Both the position numbers and the translations under genes were made by a program. From Pseudomonas fluorescens (GTDB lineage: Bacteria > Pseudomonadota > Gammaproteobacteria > Pseudomonadales > Pseudomonadaceae): a stretch of DNA of 64,000 nt. The stretch lies in contig NZ_CP012831.1 in assembly GCF_001307275.1 (NCBI RefSeq), positions 6,254,501 to 6,318,500 of the forward strand, in the 5' to 3' direction. Shown here piece after piece: positions 26,716 through 36,013 of the stretch (position 1 is the stretch's first letter; the number at the start of each line of letters is the position of its first letter). The notes below the pieces were generated by a model. The model searched no databases. It had not been told where the DNA came from and was given only the letters and a program-made list of their open reading frames with translations.

Positions 26716-28431
26716 CTACGGTTGAATCGCGGCAGCCTGCCGGGTCGTGGGTGTTACATCTCGCAGGCGGGCCAGGACCTGATCCCGCGGCCCGAACAGA
26801 CTCAGTTCGCCATGATTGAGCACCAGCAGCTTGTCCACCTGCGCCAGCACGCCGGATCGATGGGTAATGACAAACACCGTGGCCCTGCTCTGCCTGAGCT
26901 TTTGCAGCGCCTCGGCGAGCATCTTTTCTCCGGCATCGTCCAGGTTGGAGTTCGGTTCATCGAGCACCACCAGGCGCGGCTCACCGTACAAGGCGCGGGC
27001 CAGGCCGATACGTTGTCGCTGGCCGCCGGACAACCCACCGCCATTGGCTCCGATCAAGGTGTCGTAGCCATCGGGCAGTTGCAGAATCAACTCATGCACA
27101 CCCGCCATGCTCGCGGCGGCGACCACGGCAGGAGCGTTCACCGGGCCGAAGCGGGAGATGTTCTGGCTGATCGTGCCTTCGAAGAGTTCGATGTCCTGGG
27201 GCAGATAACCGATGTACTGACCCAACTCCTCCCGACGCCATTGGCTGATGTCGGCCCCGTCCAGGCGCACAGTGCCGACCAGGCTTGGCCAGACGCCCAA
27301 CAACGCCCTGGCCAGGGTCGACTTCCCGGCACCGCTGGGGCCAATGATGCCCACCACTTCGCCCGCGGCCACCTGGAAATCCACGCCGCGGATAATCGGT
27401 TTGCGAGCGTCCGGCGATCCCGCCGAAAGACCCTCGACGCGAATCGCTCCTTCGGGTGCCGGCAACGGCATGCGTTCAGGCTCGGCGGCAATCTTGAGCA
27501 ACAACTCGTGCAGCCGGGCATATTGCGCGCGGGCACCCAGGAAGCCTTTCCATACGCCGATCAACTGATCGATGGGCGCCAACGCACGCCCCAGCAAAAT
27601 CGAGCCGGCAATCATCAGCCCCGACGAAATCTCGTGATTGATCGTCAAATAGGCACCCAGGCCCAACACCAGCGACTGAACAATCTGCCGGAACGTCCTG
27701 GACACCGAGGTGATGGTCGCGGCACGGTCGCTGGCCAGGCTTTGCAGGGCGAGAATCTTATGGGTTCGCCCGCTCCAGTGCTCGCGCAAGCTGGCAAGCA
27801 TGCCCATGGATTCCACCACTTCGGCATTGCGCAAACTTTTGTTGGTGAACGCAGTGGCCGCCATCTGTTCACGATTGGCAGCCTGCAGCGGCGAGTGGGT
27901 GAGCTTTTCGTTGGCAAAGGCCAGCGCGCCCAGTAACACGGCACTCACGATCCCCATCCAGCCGTACCAGGAATGAAACATGAACATGACAGCCAGGTAG
28001 ATCGGGATCCACGGCGCGTCGAAAAATGCAAACAGGCCGTTGCCCGTCAGGAACTGGCGCAAACCGTTCAGGTCGCTCAAAGGCTGGGCCGTGGCATTCA
28101 TGCCACTGGTATTGAGCGCCTGCTTGAAACTGGCGTCGAACAGACGCCGGCTCAGCAGCGTGTCCAGTCGAGTACTGATCCGCACCATAATCCGCGAACG
28201 GACCCACTCCAAGCCACCCATCGTGATCATCAACAGCAACATGATCAACGTCAGCATCAACAGCGTCGACAGACTGGCGCTGCCTACCGCGCGGTCATAC
28301 ACCTGCAGCATGTAGAACGAAGGAACCAGCATCAGCAAGTTGACGAAAAAACTGAAAAAACCAACGGAAAGAAAACTACCTTTGCAGACGGCAAGGGCGC
28401 CTTCCAGTTCGGTCCTGACGTGGGCTGACAT
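26716..28431 (-). CDS. Type I secretion system permease/ATPase (PrtD/AprD-like)
   Basis: A 571-residue ABC half-transporter. Six membrane helices fill about residues 20-300. The nucleotide-binding domain has Walker A in GIIGPSGAGKSTLARALLG, the signature in LSGGQRQRIGLARALYG and Walker B in LVVLDEPNSN. There is no N-terminal C39 peptidase domain, as expected for exporters of RTX proteases and lipases with C-terminal signals. Its first gene position, length and the order ABC-HlyD-TolC-protease match the aprDEF-aprA order known from P. aeruginosa. It energises export of the serralysin-like protein. I see no gene for the periplasmic protease inhibitor AprI in this block. Confidence 0.93.
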   Translation of the reverse strand: MSAHVRTELEGALAVCKGSFLSVGFFSFFVNLLMLVPSFYMLQVYDRAVGSASLSTLLMLTLIMLLLMITMGGLEWVRSRIMVRISTRLDTLLSRRLFDASFKQALNTSGMNATAQPLSDLNGLRQFLTGNGLFAFFDAPWIPIYLAVMFMFHSWYGWMGIVSAVLLGALAFANEKLTHSPLQAANREQMAATAFTNKSLRNAEVVESMGMLASLREHWSGRTHKILALQSLASDRAATITSVSRTFRQIVQSLVLGLGAYLTINHEISSGLMIAGSILLGRALAPIDQLIGVWKGFLGARAQYARLHELLLKIAAEPERMPLPAPEGAIRVEGLSAGSPDARKPIIRGVDFQVAAGEVVGIIGPSGAGKSTLARALLGVWPSLVGTVRLDGADISQWRREELGQYIGYLPQDIELFEGTISQNISRFGPVNAPAVVAAASMAGVHELILQLPDGYDTLIGANGGGLSGGQRQRIGLARALYGEPRLVVLDEPNSNLDDAGEKMLAEALQKLRQSRATVFVITHRSGVLAQVDKLLVLNHGELSLFGPRDQVLARLRDVTPTTRQAAAIQP

Positions 28432-28615
28432 GGTTCATCACCTGAGGTCCGATTCTGGTCAAACCTGAAAAATCACAAGGGCACAGGCGCACGAACGCCT
28501 GGAATATCTTTCGGCGAGACACCACTGGAGCGCCCGCACAATCGGATCTACCGCGCTGTATCGGCGCGCCTGTGCGGTTCTTAAGGAAAAATTGAAATTG
28601 ATGTGACAGGTGATA

Positions 28616-28642
28616 CGCCACGCGGGATGGCCCTGCGTGGCG
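28616..28642. other. Hairpin after the FabF-like gene
   Basis: CGCCACGC and GCGTGGCG form a perfect 8-base stem with an 11-base loop. It lies 21 bases past the stop of the minus-strand FabF-like gene and 185 bases before the exporter start. No T-run follows on the minus strand, so termination would need help; it may also mark a processed 3' end. Confidence 0.4.
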
Positions 28643-28662
28643 GGCGACACAAGATCAAATAC

Positions 28663-29955
28663 TCAAGCCTCAGCCTCCCAGCGACGAAACAACACGCTGG
28701 CATTGACTCCACCGAACCCGAACCCATTGGAAAGCGCATGGGTAATCGGCATCTTCCTGGCCTTCAAACCAACCAGATCAAGCCCAGCGGCGGCCTCGTC
28801 AGGATGAACCAGGTTCAGGGTCGGCGGCACGATCTGGTCACGCAGCGCCAATACCGTGAAAACGGCTTCAATGCCCCCGGCCGCGCCCAGCAGGTGGCCG
28901 GTAGCCGATTTAGTCGAGGTAATCGCCACCCCGGAGTCCGTGCCGAACACCGAACGAATCGCCGCCAGTTCCCCGCTGTCGCCGACCTGGGTAGACGTCG
29001 CGTGGGCATTGATATGCTGCACGTCGGCTGGGCTGACAGCGGCCTGGCGCAGCGCCTGTTCCATTGCGCGGCGGGCGCCGTTGCCGTCTTCCGGGCCGGC
29101 CGTCAGATGGTAGGCATCGGCGCTGGTGCCATAACCGACCAGCTCCGCCAGGGGTTTGGCCCCACGCGCCAAGGCGTGCTCCAGCGACTCGATCACCAAC
29201 AACCCCGCGCCTTCGGCCATGACAAAGCCGTCGCGATCACGGTCGAAGGGGCGCGAAGCTTCCTGCGGGCGGTCGGCAAAACCGGTGGAGAGCGCCCTGG
29301 CCGCCGCGAAACAACCCAAGGTCACGCGATCGATCGCCGCCTCGGTACCGCCGCAAACGGCAATGTCCGCCTCCCCGCTCCGGATCAGCCGGGCTGCATC
29401 GCCGATGGCCTGGACGCCGGCCGCACAGGCGGTTACCGGTGCACCGAGCGGGCCTTTGAGGCCATGCCGGATGGACACGTGGCCGGCCGCCATGTTGGCG
29501 AGAAACGCCGGTGCAGAGAACGGTGACAGCCGACGCGGCCCTCGCGAGTCGGTTGTGCGTACGGCATCGGCAATGGCGCCAAACCCACCCACGCCCGATG
29601 AAATGATCGTCGCGGTCCGCTCCTGGTCGACGGTTTCGGTCGGATGCCAGCCCGCCTGCTCCAGGGCCTCATGGGCGGCCACCAGCGCAAACTCGATGAA
29701 GCGATCCATTTTCTTGCGATCCTTGGGCGCGATAAAGCGTTCCGGGTCATAACCGGCAACGGCATCCTCTTCCAGAGACGGCACCTGACCGCCGACCCCG
29801 ACACCGGTACCCTCGGTGAACGCCTCGGGCAGGCTACGGATGCCGGAACGCCCAGCCAGCAGCCGCTGCCAGACTTGCTCCACGCCACAACCCAGCGGAC
29901 CGACGACGCCGACGCCCGTGACTACGATGCGTGTTTGACCTGCTGCAGTACTCAT
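28663..29955 (-). CDS. Beta-ketoacyl-ACP synthase II (FabF-like)
   Basis: A 430-residue condensing enzyme with the full C-H-H triad: Cys177 in TACAAG, His318 in NAHATS and His354 in SATGHLLGAAG. The C-terminal SNGFGFGGVNASVLF is typical. It elongates acyl chains on ACP, or could act in a specialised acyl or polyketide-like product. GAGG precedes ATG 29955. The gene begins 53 bases after the RND permease stop on the same strand, so it is most likely the third gene of the adaptor-permease-FabF operon. A second, non-housekeeping FabF inside an efflux operon is unusual. The housekeeping gene normally lies with acpP and fabG, which are not here. Confidence 0.9.
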   Translation of the reverse strand: MSTAAGQTRIVVTGVGVVGPLGCGVEQVWQRLLAGRSGIRSLPEAFTEGTGVGVGGQVPSLEEDAVAGYDPERFIAPKDRKKMDRFIEFALVAAHEALEQAGWHPTETVDQERTATIISSGVGGFGAIADAVRTTDSRGPRRLSPFSAPAFLANMAAGHVSIRHGLKGPLGAPVTACAAGVQAIGDAARLIRSGEADIAVCGGTEAAIDRVTLGCFAAARALSTGFADRPQEASRPFDRDRDGFVMAEGAGLLVIESLEHALARGAKPLAELVGYGTSADAYHLTAGPEDGNGARRAMEQALRQAAVSPADVQHINAHATSTQVGDSGELAAIRSVFGTDSGVAITSTKSATGHLLGAAGGIEAVFTVLALRDQIVPPTLNLVHPDEAAAGLDLVGLKARKMPITHALSNGFGFGGVNASVLFRRWEAEA

Positions 29956-30008
29956 GGAAACCTCTTCAGTTCTTTATACGCTCACTGGAGCGGTACGCGA
30001 TTAATCGC

Positions 30009-33000
30009 TTATGCCAGGGTTGCTGTTTCAGTTAGAACGGTATTGACCGGACGGATTTTGAACCAGATGGCATACATCGCCGGCAGGAACACCAGCGTTA
30101 TGATAGTGCCGACGAAAGTACCGCCAATCAGGGTGTAGGCCAGCGTTCCCCAGAAAACGGAATGGGTCAGCGGGATAAACGCCAGGATCGCCGCCAGCGC
30201 CGTCAGCAGCACCGGACGAGCCCGCTGCACCGTGGCTTCGATGACCGCGTGGAACGGGTCCAGCCCCTCCTTTGCGTTGTGATGGATCTGTCCGATCAGG
30301 ATCAGCGTATTGCGCATCAGGATGCCCGACAGCGCGATCAGCCCCACCAGGGCGTTGATGCCAAATGGCTGATGGAAAATCAGCAGCGTCGGCACCACGC
30401 CGATCAACCCCAGCGGCGCAGTGAAGAACACCATGATCATGGCCGAGATCGAGCGCACCTGGACGATGATGATCAGCAACGTCAGGGCGATCATGATTGG
30501 CAGCAGCGGCACGATGGCCTGGCCGGCTTTGCCGGACTCCTCGATGGCCCCTGCCTGCTCGATCCGGTAGCCGCCGGGCAGCGTATCGATGATCGGTTGC
30601 AGTTGCTTGATAATCACACTCGACACATCCGGCGGTTGCAGGCCTTCGGCAATGTCGCCGCGCACGGTAATGGTCGGGGTCCGGTCACGGCGACGCAGGA
30701 TCGGATCCTCCATGCGCACGTCCACTTCGCCAACCTGGGACAACGGAATACGCTGCCCCGCCGCACCCACCAGGGTAAAACCCTCGATCCGCGCCGGGTC
30801 GAGGCGGATATCCCCGGCAGCGCGTCCCACCACCTGCACCGAACGAATATCCTCGCGAACCGCCGTGATCGGCACCCCGGCCAGCAGGAATTGCAGTTGC
30901 TCGGCGACAGCACTGGACGTCAGCCCAACCGCCTGCAAGCGATCCTGATCCAGATTGAAATGCAGCGTCGGCGTCAGTGGGCCCCAATCGGTATTGACGG
31001 TCCTCATCATCGGGTTGGCTTGCATGACATCTTGGACGCGGCTTGCGATCTCCCGCAGTTTCGACGGGTCAGGTCCCATCACCCGGTAGGCCACGGGAAA
31101 GGGTGAGTACGGACCAAAGACAATTTGCGTCGCCCTGACCCGGGCCTCCGGGGCCAGCCCTTCAGCGACCGCTTCGCGCAGGCGGAACTTGAGGGTTTCC
31201 CGTGCTTCCTGGTTGTCTGTCAGCACCACGATCTTGGCGAACGATGGGTCAGGCAGTTCCGGCGCGATTGCCAGGAAAAAGCGCGGTGCGCCCTGCCCTA
31301 TATAAGCCGTGACGATTTTGGCTTGCTCCTGTTTCTGCAGCCACGCCTCAACCTTGGCGGTGGCGGCGCTGGTCTGCTCGATGGAGGTGCCATAAGGCAT
31401 TTGTACTTCGATCATGACCTCGGGACGGTCCGACGTCGGGAAGAACTGCTTCTTGACCTGGCCCATGCCCAGGATGGCGACCGCAAACAGTGTGATGACG
31501 GTGCCGGCCACCAGCCATTTGCGGGCGATCACCCGCGTCAGGATTCGCCGGAAGCGGTTGTAGCGTGGGGTGTCGTAGATGGCCGCCTGGCCGCCTTCGA
31601 CCTTCTTGATGTCCGGCAACATCTTCACCCCCAGGTAGGGAGTGAACGCTACTGCGACCACCCAGGAGGCGATCAGGGCAATGCCGACGATCCAGAACAT
31701 GTTGCTGGTGTATTCGCCAGCGGTGGACTGGGCGAAGCCGTTGGGCATGAAGCCGATCGCCGTCACCAGCGTACCGGAGAGCATCGGTGCGGCCGTGTGG
31801 CTCCAGGCGTACGCGGAGGCCTTGATCCGGTCGTAGCCCTCCTCCATCTTCACCACCATCATTTCGATCGCGATGATGGCGTCATCCACCAGCAGCCCGA
31901 GGGCCAGAATCAGCGAGCCCAGAGTGATCCGGTCGAAGTTCTTGCCGGTGGCCGCCATCACCACAAACACGATGGCCAGGGTCAAGGGTACTGCCGCCGC
32001 GACCACGATACCGACGTGCCAGCCCATACTGATGAAGCAGACCACCATCACCACCAGCAAGGCAACGAAGAACTTGACCATGAATTCGTCGACCGCCGAG
32101 TTGATGTTCACCGCCTGATCGGTCACCTTGGTCAGCGTCATGCCCAGCGGCATGTCTTCATTGATCTTGCTCGTCTCGGCATCGAGCGCCTTGCCCAGAT
32201 CGAGGCCGTTCCAACCCTCGCGCATGATCACGCCCAGCAACAACGCCTCTTCGCCGTTGTTGCGCACCAGGAAGGTGGCCGGGTCTTCATAGCCACGCTC
32301 AACCGTCGCCACGTCCGAGAGTTTCAACGTGCGCCCCTGGATGGCCAGCGGCGTGTCGCGGATTTTCTCCAAGGTATCGAAAGCACCCTCCACTCGCAGG
32401 AAAACCTGCGGCCCCTTGGTTTCGATGGAGCCGGCGGGCGTCAGTACGTTCTGGCTGTTCAGTGCGGCGAAGATGTCCTGGGGAGAGACCCCCAAGGTCG
32501 CCAGCCGGTCATGGGAGAAGGAAATGAAAATGCGCTCGGCCTGTTCGCCGATGATGTTGACCTTCTTCACCCCCGCCACATGCAACAGGCGCTGGCGCAG
32601 AACCTCGGCATCACGCACCAGCAGGCGCTGCGGCTCGCCCTTGGCCTTGAGGGCGAAAAGCGCGAACGTCACATCCGAGTACTCGTCGTTGACCAGGGGG
32701 CCGATCACACCCGCCGGCAACTTGGTGGCTTCGTCGTCGAGCTTCTTGCGCGCCTGGTAGAACTCTTCCTGCACCTGTGAAGGCGGCGTGCGGTCGAGCA
32801 GCGAGACCATGGTGAAAGCCAGGCCAGGTCGGGTGTAGGTTTCCGAGCGGTCGTACCATTTCAATTCCTGCAGGCGTTTTTCCAGCGGTTCGGCAACCTG
32901 GTCCTGCATCTCCTGCGCCGTCGCGCCCGGCCATGCAGTAATGACGGTCAGTTGCTTGACCGTGAACGGCGGATCCTCCGCACGGCCCAGCTTGAAGAAC

Positions 33001-33089
33001 GCCAGGGTCCCGGCGACAGCGATCAGGAAAATCAGAAATACCGTGATGGCGCGCTCGCGCACGGCGAGCGCCGAAAGATTGAAGCTCAT
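30009..33089 (-). CDS. RND efflux transporter, permease subunit (AcrB/TriC-like)
   Basis: A 1026-residue inner-membrane pump. It has the RND duplicate layout, each half with one N-terminal helix, a large periplasmic loop and five more helices. The proton-relay pair in helix 4 is seen in LGLLVDDAIIAIEMM. The N-terminus (RERAITVFLIFLIAVAGTLAFFKLGRAEDPPF) resembles the TriC/PA0158 branch more than AcrB or MexB. It starts with ATG 33089, overlapping the adaptor stop by four bases (ATGA), so translation is coupled. The outer-membrane factor is encoded divergently. The substrate is unknown; with FabF, thioesterase and FadL partners, hydrophobic acyl compounds are plausible. Confidence 0.93.
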   Translation of the reverse strand: MSFNLSALAVRERAITVFLIFLIAVAGTLAFFKLGRAEDPPFTVKQLTVITAWPGATAQEMQDQVAEPLEKRLQELKWYDRSETYTRPGLAFTMVSLLDRTPPSQVQEEFYQARKKLDDEATKLPAGVIGPLVNDEYSDVTFALFALKAKGEPQRLLVRDAEVLRQRLLHVAGVKKVNIIGEQAERIFISFSHDRLATLGVSPQDIFAALNSQNVLTPAGSIETKGPQVFLRVEGAFDTLEKIRDTPLAIQGRTLKLSDVATVERGYEDPATFLVRNNGEEALLLGVIMREGWNGLDLGKALDAETSKINEDMPLGMTLTKVTDQAVNINSAVDEFMVKFFVALLVVMVVCFISMGWHVGIVVAAAVPLTLAIVFVVMAATGKNFDRITLGSLILALGLLVDDAIIAIEMMVVKMEEGYDRIKASAYAWSHTAAPMLSGTLVTAIGFMPNGFAQSTAGEYTSNMFWIVGIALIASWVVAVAFTPYLGVKMLPDIKKVEGGQAAIYDTPRYNRFRRILTRVIARKWLVAGTVITLFAVAILGMGQVKKQFFPTSDRPEVMIEVQMPYGTSIEQTSAATAKVEAWLQKQEQAKIVTAYIGQGAPRFFLAIAPELPDPSFAKIVVLTDNQEARETLKFRLREAVAEGLAPEARVRATQIVFGPYSPFPVAYRVMGPDPSKLREIASRVQDVMQANPMMRTVNTDWGPLTPTLHFNLDQDRLQAVGLTSSAVAEQLQFLLAGVPITAVREDIRSVQVVGRAAGDIRLDPARIEGFTLVGAAGQRIPLSQVGEVDVRMEDPILRRRDRTPTITVRGDIAEGLQPPDVSSVIIKQLQPIIDTLPGGYRIEQAGAIEESGKAGQAIVPLLPIMIALTLLIIIVQVRSISAMIMVFFTAPLGLIGVVPTLLIFHQPFGINALVGLIALSGILMRNTLILIGQIHHNAKEGLDPFHAVIEATVQRARPVLLTALAAILAFIPLTHSVFWGTLAYTLIGGTFVGTIITLVFLPAMYAIWFKIRPVNTVLTETATLA

Positions 33090-34195
33090 TGGCGGGTCCC
33101 CGCGACCTTCGCATCGCCCTGTGCAAGCAGCCGGACGGGCTCGCCTTCACGCAGCAGATGCGCACCCAGGCCGACAATGCGCTCACCGACCTCGAGATGG
33201 CCTGCAACGCGCGCCGCATCGTCGCTCAAGCCCAGGACCTGGACCGGACGCCAAGTCACTTTTGCCGGCTCGCCGTCGATGACCCACACGCCAGTGCCAT
33301 TGCCGGGGTCGTACAGCGCCGCAATCGGCACCTGCAGCACCTGCCCCTGGGCCGCGCCCTCGGCGATACGCAGTGTGACGGTCGAGCCCAGCGGTGCATT
33401 AGCCAGGGCGCCCTCCAGGACATAACGTGCTTCAAAGGTACGGGTCACCCGGTCAGCCGAATCGGAAAGCAACCTGAGCCTGGCGGCGACCGCCCCGCTG
33501 GTATTGCCATACAACGTCGCCTGGGCGTTGGACCCGACGGCTGGCCGCAGGGTCTCGGGCAGTTGCACGACGGCTTCGCGCTGCCCGGCTCGCGCCAGTC
33601 GGACCACCGGTTGACCCGGACTGACGACCTGCCCCGGCTCGGCGAGCGTTTCCATCACCACGCCATCGGCGTCGGCGAGAAGCACCGCATAGCCGGACGC
33701 ATTGCGGGCCACATCGGCTTGCGCCTCGGCGGCGCTGAGCTGCGCCTTCGCGGTATCGGCGGCGGCTTTGATCTGGTCATAACCCGACGCCGAAATCGCC
33801 CCGGCGGCCACCAGCTCGCGATATCGAGCTTCATCGTCAGCGGTCTGCTTGGCCCGGGCGCGTGCGGCCGTGACAGCTTCCTGCTGGGCTCGCGCCTGCA
33901 AGCCCAGATCGATGGGGTCCAGACGCATCAGCGGCTGGCCCTTCTTGACGGTCTGACCGGCATCCACCAACCGCTCCAGGACCTTGCCTGACACACGAAA
34001 GCCCAGGTCGCTCTGGACGCGGGCCGCCACGACGCCGGTGAAGGAACGCGCGCCGGCGGAGGAACCCTGTACTTGCGCAACCCTCACCAGAGGAGCAAGC
34101 GTGCGCGGATCGGTGGCAGTGGATGAGTCACCACACGCCGTGAGGACGAGAGGCAACAAGCAAGCGGCAAGGGTGACAGGTCGGAGCCGGAGCAT
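33086..34195 (-). CDS. RND efflux periplasmic adaptor lipoprotein
   Basis: A 369-residue membrane fusion protein. The N-terminus MLRLRPVTLAACLLPLVLTAC is a lipoprotein signal, with the lipobox LTAC placing the lipidated Cys at position 21. The lipoyl half-motif FRVSGKVLERLVDAGQTVKKG and a short coiled-coil hairpin follow, then the beta-barrel and membrane-proximal domains. It links the RND permease to the outer-membrane factor. It is the first gene of the adaptor-permease-FabF operon. The promoter region carries a 24-bp operator also found upstream of the other genes in this region. TTGACA and AAGAAT elements spaced 17 bases apart are visible upstream on the minus strand. Confidence 0.92.
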   Translation of the reverse strand: MLRLRPVTLAACLLPLVLTACGDSSTATDPRTLAPLVRVAQVQGSSAGARSFTGVVAARVQSDLGFRVSGKVLERLVDAGQTVKKGQPLMRLDPIDLGLQARAQQEAVTAARARAKQTADDEARYRELVAAGAISASGYDQIKAAADTAKAQLSAAEAQADVARNASGYAVLLADADGVVMETLAEPGQVVSPGQPVVRLARAGQREAVVQLPETLRPAVGSNAQATLYGNTSGAVAARLRLLSDSADRVTRTFEARYVLEGALANAPLGSTVTLRIAEGAAQGQVLQVPIAALYDPGNGTGVWVIDGEPAKVTWRPVQVLGLSDDAARVAGHLEVGERIVGLGAHLLREGEPVRLLAQGDAKVAGTRQ

Positions 34196-34230
34196 AGGTT
34201 CCCTTTACTGAACAGAGGACTGGGGGACTC

Positions 34231-34259
34231 ATTCTTGCGCTCGTGACCAATACTGTCAA
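34231..34259 (-). promoter_or_regulatory. Probable promoter of the adaptor-RND-FabF operon
   Basis: Read on the minus strand, TTGACA (34259-34254) is followed after 17 bases by AAGAAT (34236-34231). The -35 lies in the spacer of the operator at 34243-34266 and the right arm falls inside the -35/-10 interval, so a bound repressor would block polymerase. Confidence 0.6.
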
Positions 34260-34266
34260 TGGTCAC
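34243..34266. promoter_or_regulatory. Operator copy 1 (GTGACCA-N10-TGGTCAC)
   Basis: A perfect 7-base inverted repeat with a 10-base spacer, upstream of the adaptor gene. It is one of four copies of the same 24-bp design in 5.6 kb; the others are at 34366-34389, 39045-39068 and 39820-39843. The likely binder is the TetR-family protein encoded at 39161-39781, because one copy lies on that gene's own promoter. Confidence 0.8.
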
Positions 34267-34355
34267 ATATCATCAGGCAATTTCTGAATAGCCATTTTTT
34301 ATAGATAACCCGCAAATACTACACCTTAAGTCCGAAGACCCACTTCCATCACCAA

Positions 34356-34383
34356 TTGACAGGGTGTGACCATCATATAATAT
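34356..34383 (+). promoter_or_regulatory. Probable promoter of the outer-membrane factor gene
   Basis: TTGACA at 34356-34361 and TAATAT at 34378-34383 are separated by 16 bases. An overlapping TATAAT at 34376 has too short a spacer. The operator copy at 34366-34389 covers the spacer and the -10 element. Transcription would start near 34390, leaving a short leader before ATG 34415. Confidence 0.6.
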
Positions 34384-34389
34384 GGTCAC
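34366..34389. promoter_or_regulatory. Operator copy 2 (GTGACCA-N10-TGGTCAC)
   Basis: Perfect 7-base arms with a 10-base AT-rich spacer (TCATATAATA); the arms extend to 8 bases (TGTGACCA/TGGTCACA). It overlaps the -10 region of the outer-membrane factor promoter. It also overlaps an in-frame ATG at 34382, which argues against that codon being the start of the gene. Confidence 0.82.
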
Positions 34390-34414
34390 AAATGTCGACC
34401 CCAAGGAAACGTCA

Positions 34415-35878
34415 ATGCCACCCCTGCGCCCTCTTGCTTTTTTAGTAAGCGCCAGCTTGATGACCGGCTGCGCGGTCGGTCCCGACTATCAGCGTCCCGA
34501 TGCCACGCTTTCGGATCGTTTCCTGGGCCAGTCTTCTGTCGAACAAAGGACCGGCACAGCGCGGACCCGTCTCACAACCTGGTGGGAGGGGTTTGGCGAC
34601 CCGGTGCTGACCGATTTCATCACCAGGGCGCTGGAGCAGAACCTCGACCTTGCCCAGGCGTCAGCGCGCGTTGTCCAGGCACGGGCGGGTCTGGGCGCCG
34701 CGAACGCCGCCTTGCTGCCGTCGGGAAATATCAGCGGCCAGGCCGCACGGGCCTATCAATCCGTCGAGACGCCGCTGGGCCAGGTACTCGATTCAAACCC
34801 CGGCTATGATCGATATGGAAATACCTACTCGATGGACCTGGGCGCGAGCTGGGAACTGGATGTCTTTGGTGGCCTGCGACGTGGACGCGAAGCTGCATTG
34901 GCCGAGTACCAGGCCTCCGAGGCCGGGGCCGCGGCCACGAGGCTGGCCGTCGCCGCGCAGACCGCTGACATCTACATCACCCTGCGCGGCTTGCAAGCGC
35001 GGCTGGGCATTGCGAACCACCAGGTCAAGACCCAGCAGGACCTGCTGGAAAAAGTCCAACTGCTCTACAGCAAAGGCCTCGCCGCCAGCTATCAGGTCCG
35101 CCAGACCGAAGGCGCGCTTGCCCAGGTCCAGGCAACGGTACCGGTCCTGCAAACCGGGCTGGATGCCGCCATGAATGCACTGGATGTCATGCTCGGCACG
35201 CCGCCAGGCACCCACCGCCCGCAACTGACCGAGACGGGTAGCATCCCCCTGCCCCCACAAATCAGCGAGATGGGTACACCGGCTGATCTGCTGCGCCGCC
35301 GGCCGGACCTCATTGTCGCCGAGCGCCGTCTCGCCGCCTCCAATGCCCGCATCGGTGAAGCCGTCGCCGAGTACTATCCAAAATTCTCCCTCAGCGCGTT
35401 GCTCGGCAGCGCCACTACGGTCTCTGCCGGGCACCTTTTCTCCGGCGGCGCCAGCCAGGCGTCGGGGGCGCTGGGACTGCGCTGGAGGCTGTTCGATTTT
35501 GGCCGGATCAACGCCCAGATCGACCAGGCCAAGGGACAGGAAGCCGAGGCGCTCGCCGCTTACCGCCAGTCCGCGCTGCGCGCCACCGAGGATGTCGAGA
35601 ACGCGCTCTCCGCCTTGGTCAACCGAGAAGCCCAGGCCACCACGCTCACCGCAGGCGAAGCCTCATTGAACGAGGCACGTCGATCATCCTTTATCGCCTA
35701 TCAGAAAGGCACGGCCAGCCTGATCGATGTCCTCAACGCCGACGAAACGCTGCTCCAGGCATCCGATGCCCGGGCACAAGCACGGACGGAATCGGCACGG
35801 GCGGCGGTCGCGGCATTCAGGGCGCTCGGTGGCGGCTGGCAAGCGCCGCAGCCACAACAGCCTATCGCGAGCCGATGA
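34415..35878 (+). CDS. RND efflux outer-membrane factor, NodT/OprM-like lipoprotein
   Basis: A 487-residue channel. MPPLRPLAFLVSASLMTGC is a lipoprotein signal with lipobox MTGC, followed by the family opening AVGPDYQRPD. Two OEP repeats of long helices follow, with LLRRRPDLIVAERRLAASNARIG in the second half as in NodT-family factors. ATG 34415 is chosen because AAGGA lies seven bases before it and the upstream ATG 34382 sits within the operator. It is divergent from the adaptor-permease genes and should complete the tripartite pump. A REP pair and an SDR gene follow, the SDR starting 136 bases after this stop, so the SDR may share its transcript. Confidence 0.92.
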   Translation: MPPLRPLAFLVSASLMTGCAVGPDYQRPDATLSDRFLGQSSVEQRTGTARTRLTTWWEGFGDPVLTDFITRALEQNLDLAQASARVVQARAGLGAANAALLPSGNISGQAARAYQSVETPLGQVLDSNPGYDRYGNTYSMDLGASWELDVFGGLRRGREAALAEYQASEAGAAATRLAVAAQTADIYITLRGLQARLGIANHQVKTQQDLLEKVQLLYSKGLAASYQVRQTEGALAQVQATVPVLQTGLDAAMNALDVMLGTPPGTHRPQLTETGSIPLPPQISEMGTPADLLRRRPDLIVAERRLAASNARIGEAVAEYYPKFSLSALLGSATTVSAGHLFSGGASQASGALGLRWRLFDFGRINAQIDQAKGQEAEALAAYRQSALRATEDVENALSALVNREAQATTLTAGEASLNEARRSSFIAYQKGTASLIDVLNADETLLQASDARAQARTESARAAVAAFRALGGGWQAPQPQQPIASR

Positions 35879-35900
35879 CTCGACATGAACACCAGGCCGT

Positions 35901-35968
35901 CATCGCGAGCAAGCTCGCTCCCACAGGGTTAGCGCTCACTCCCTGTGGGAGCGAGCTTGCTCGCGATC
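35901..35968. repeat. REP pair (inverted)
   Basis: CATCGCGAGCAAGCTCGCTC and its inverse, about 27 bases each, face each other over a short spacer with GTTAGCGCTCA. This is the REP design common in P. fluorescens-group genomes. It lies between the outer-membrane factor gene and the SDR gene and can form a long stem-loop that stabilises or limits the transcript. Confidence 0.9.
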
Positions 35969-36013
35969 AGGCAAACACAGCTTTTTCAATCTTTACCACC
36001 GGAGTCCAGCCAT

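Noticed and set aside
34382..34414. ATG 34382 as start of the outer-membrane factor
   Set aside because: It lies within operator copy 2 and has no ribosome-binding site; ATG 34415 has AAGGA and directly begins the lipoprotein signal.
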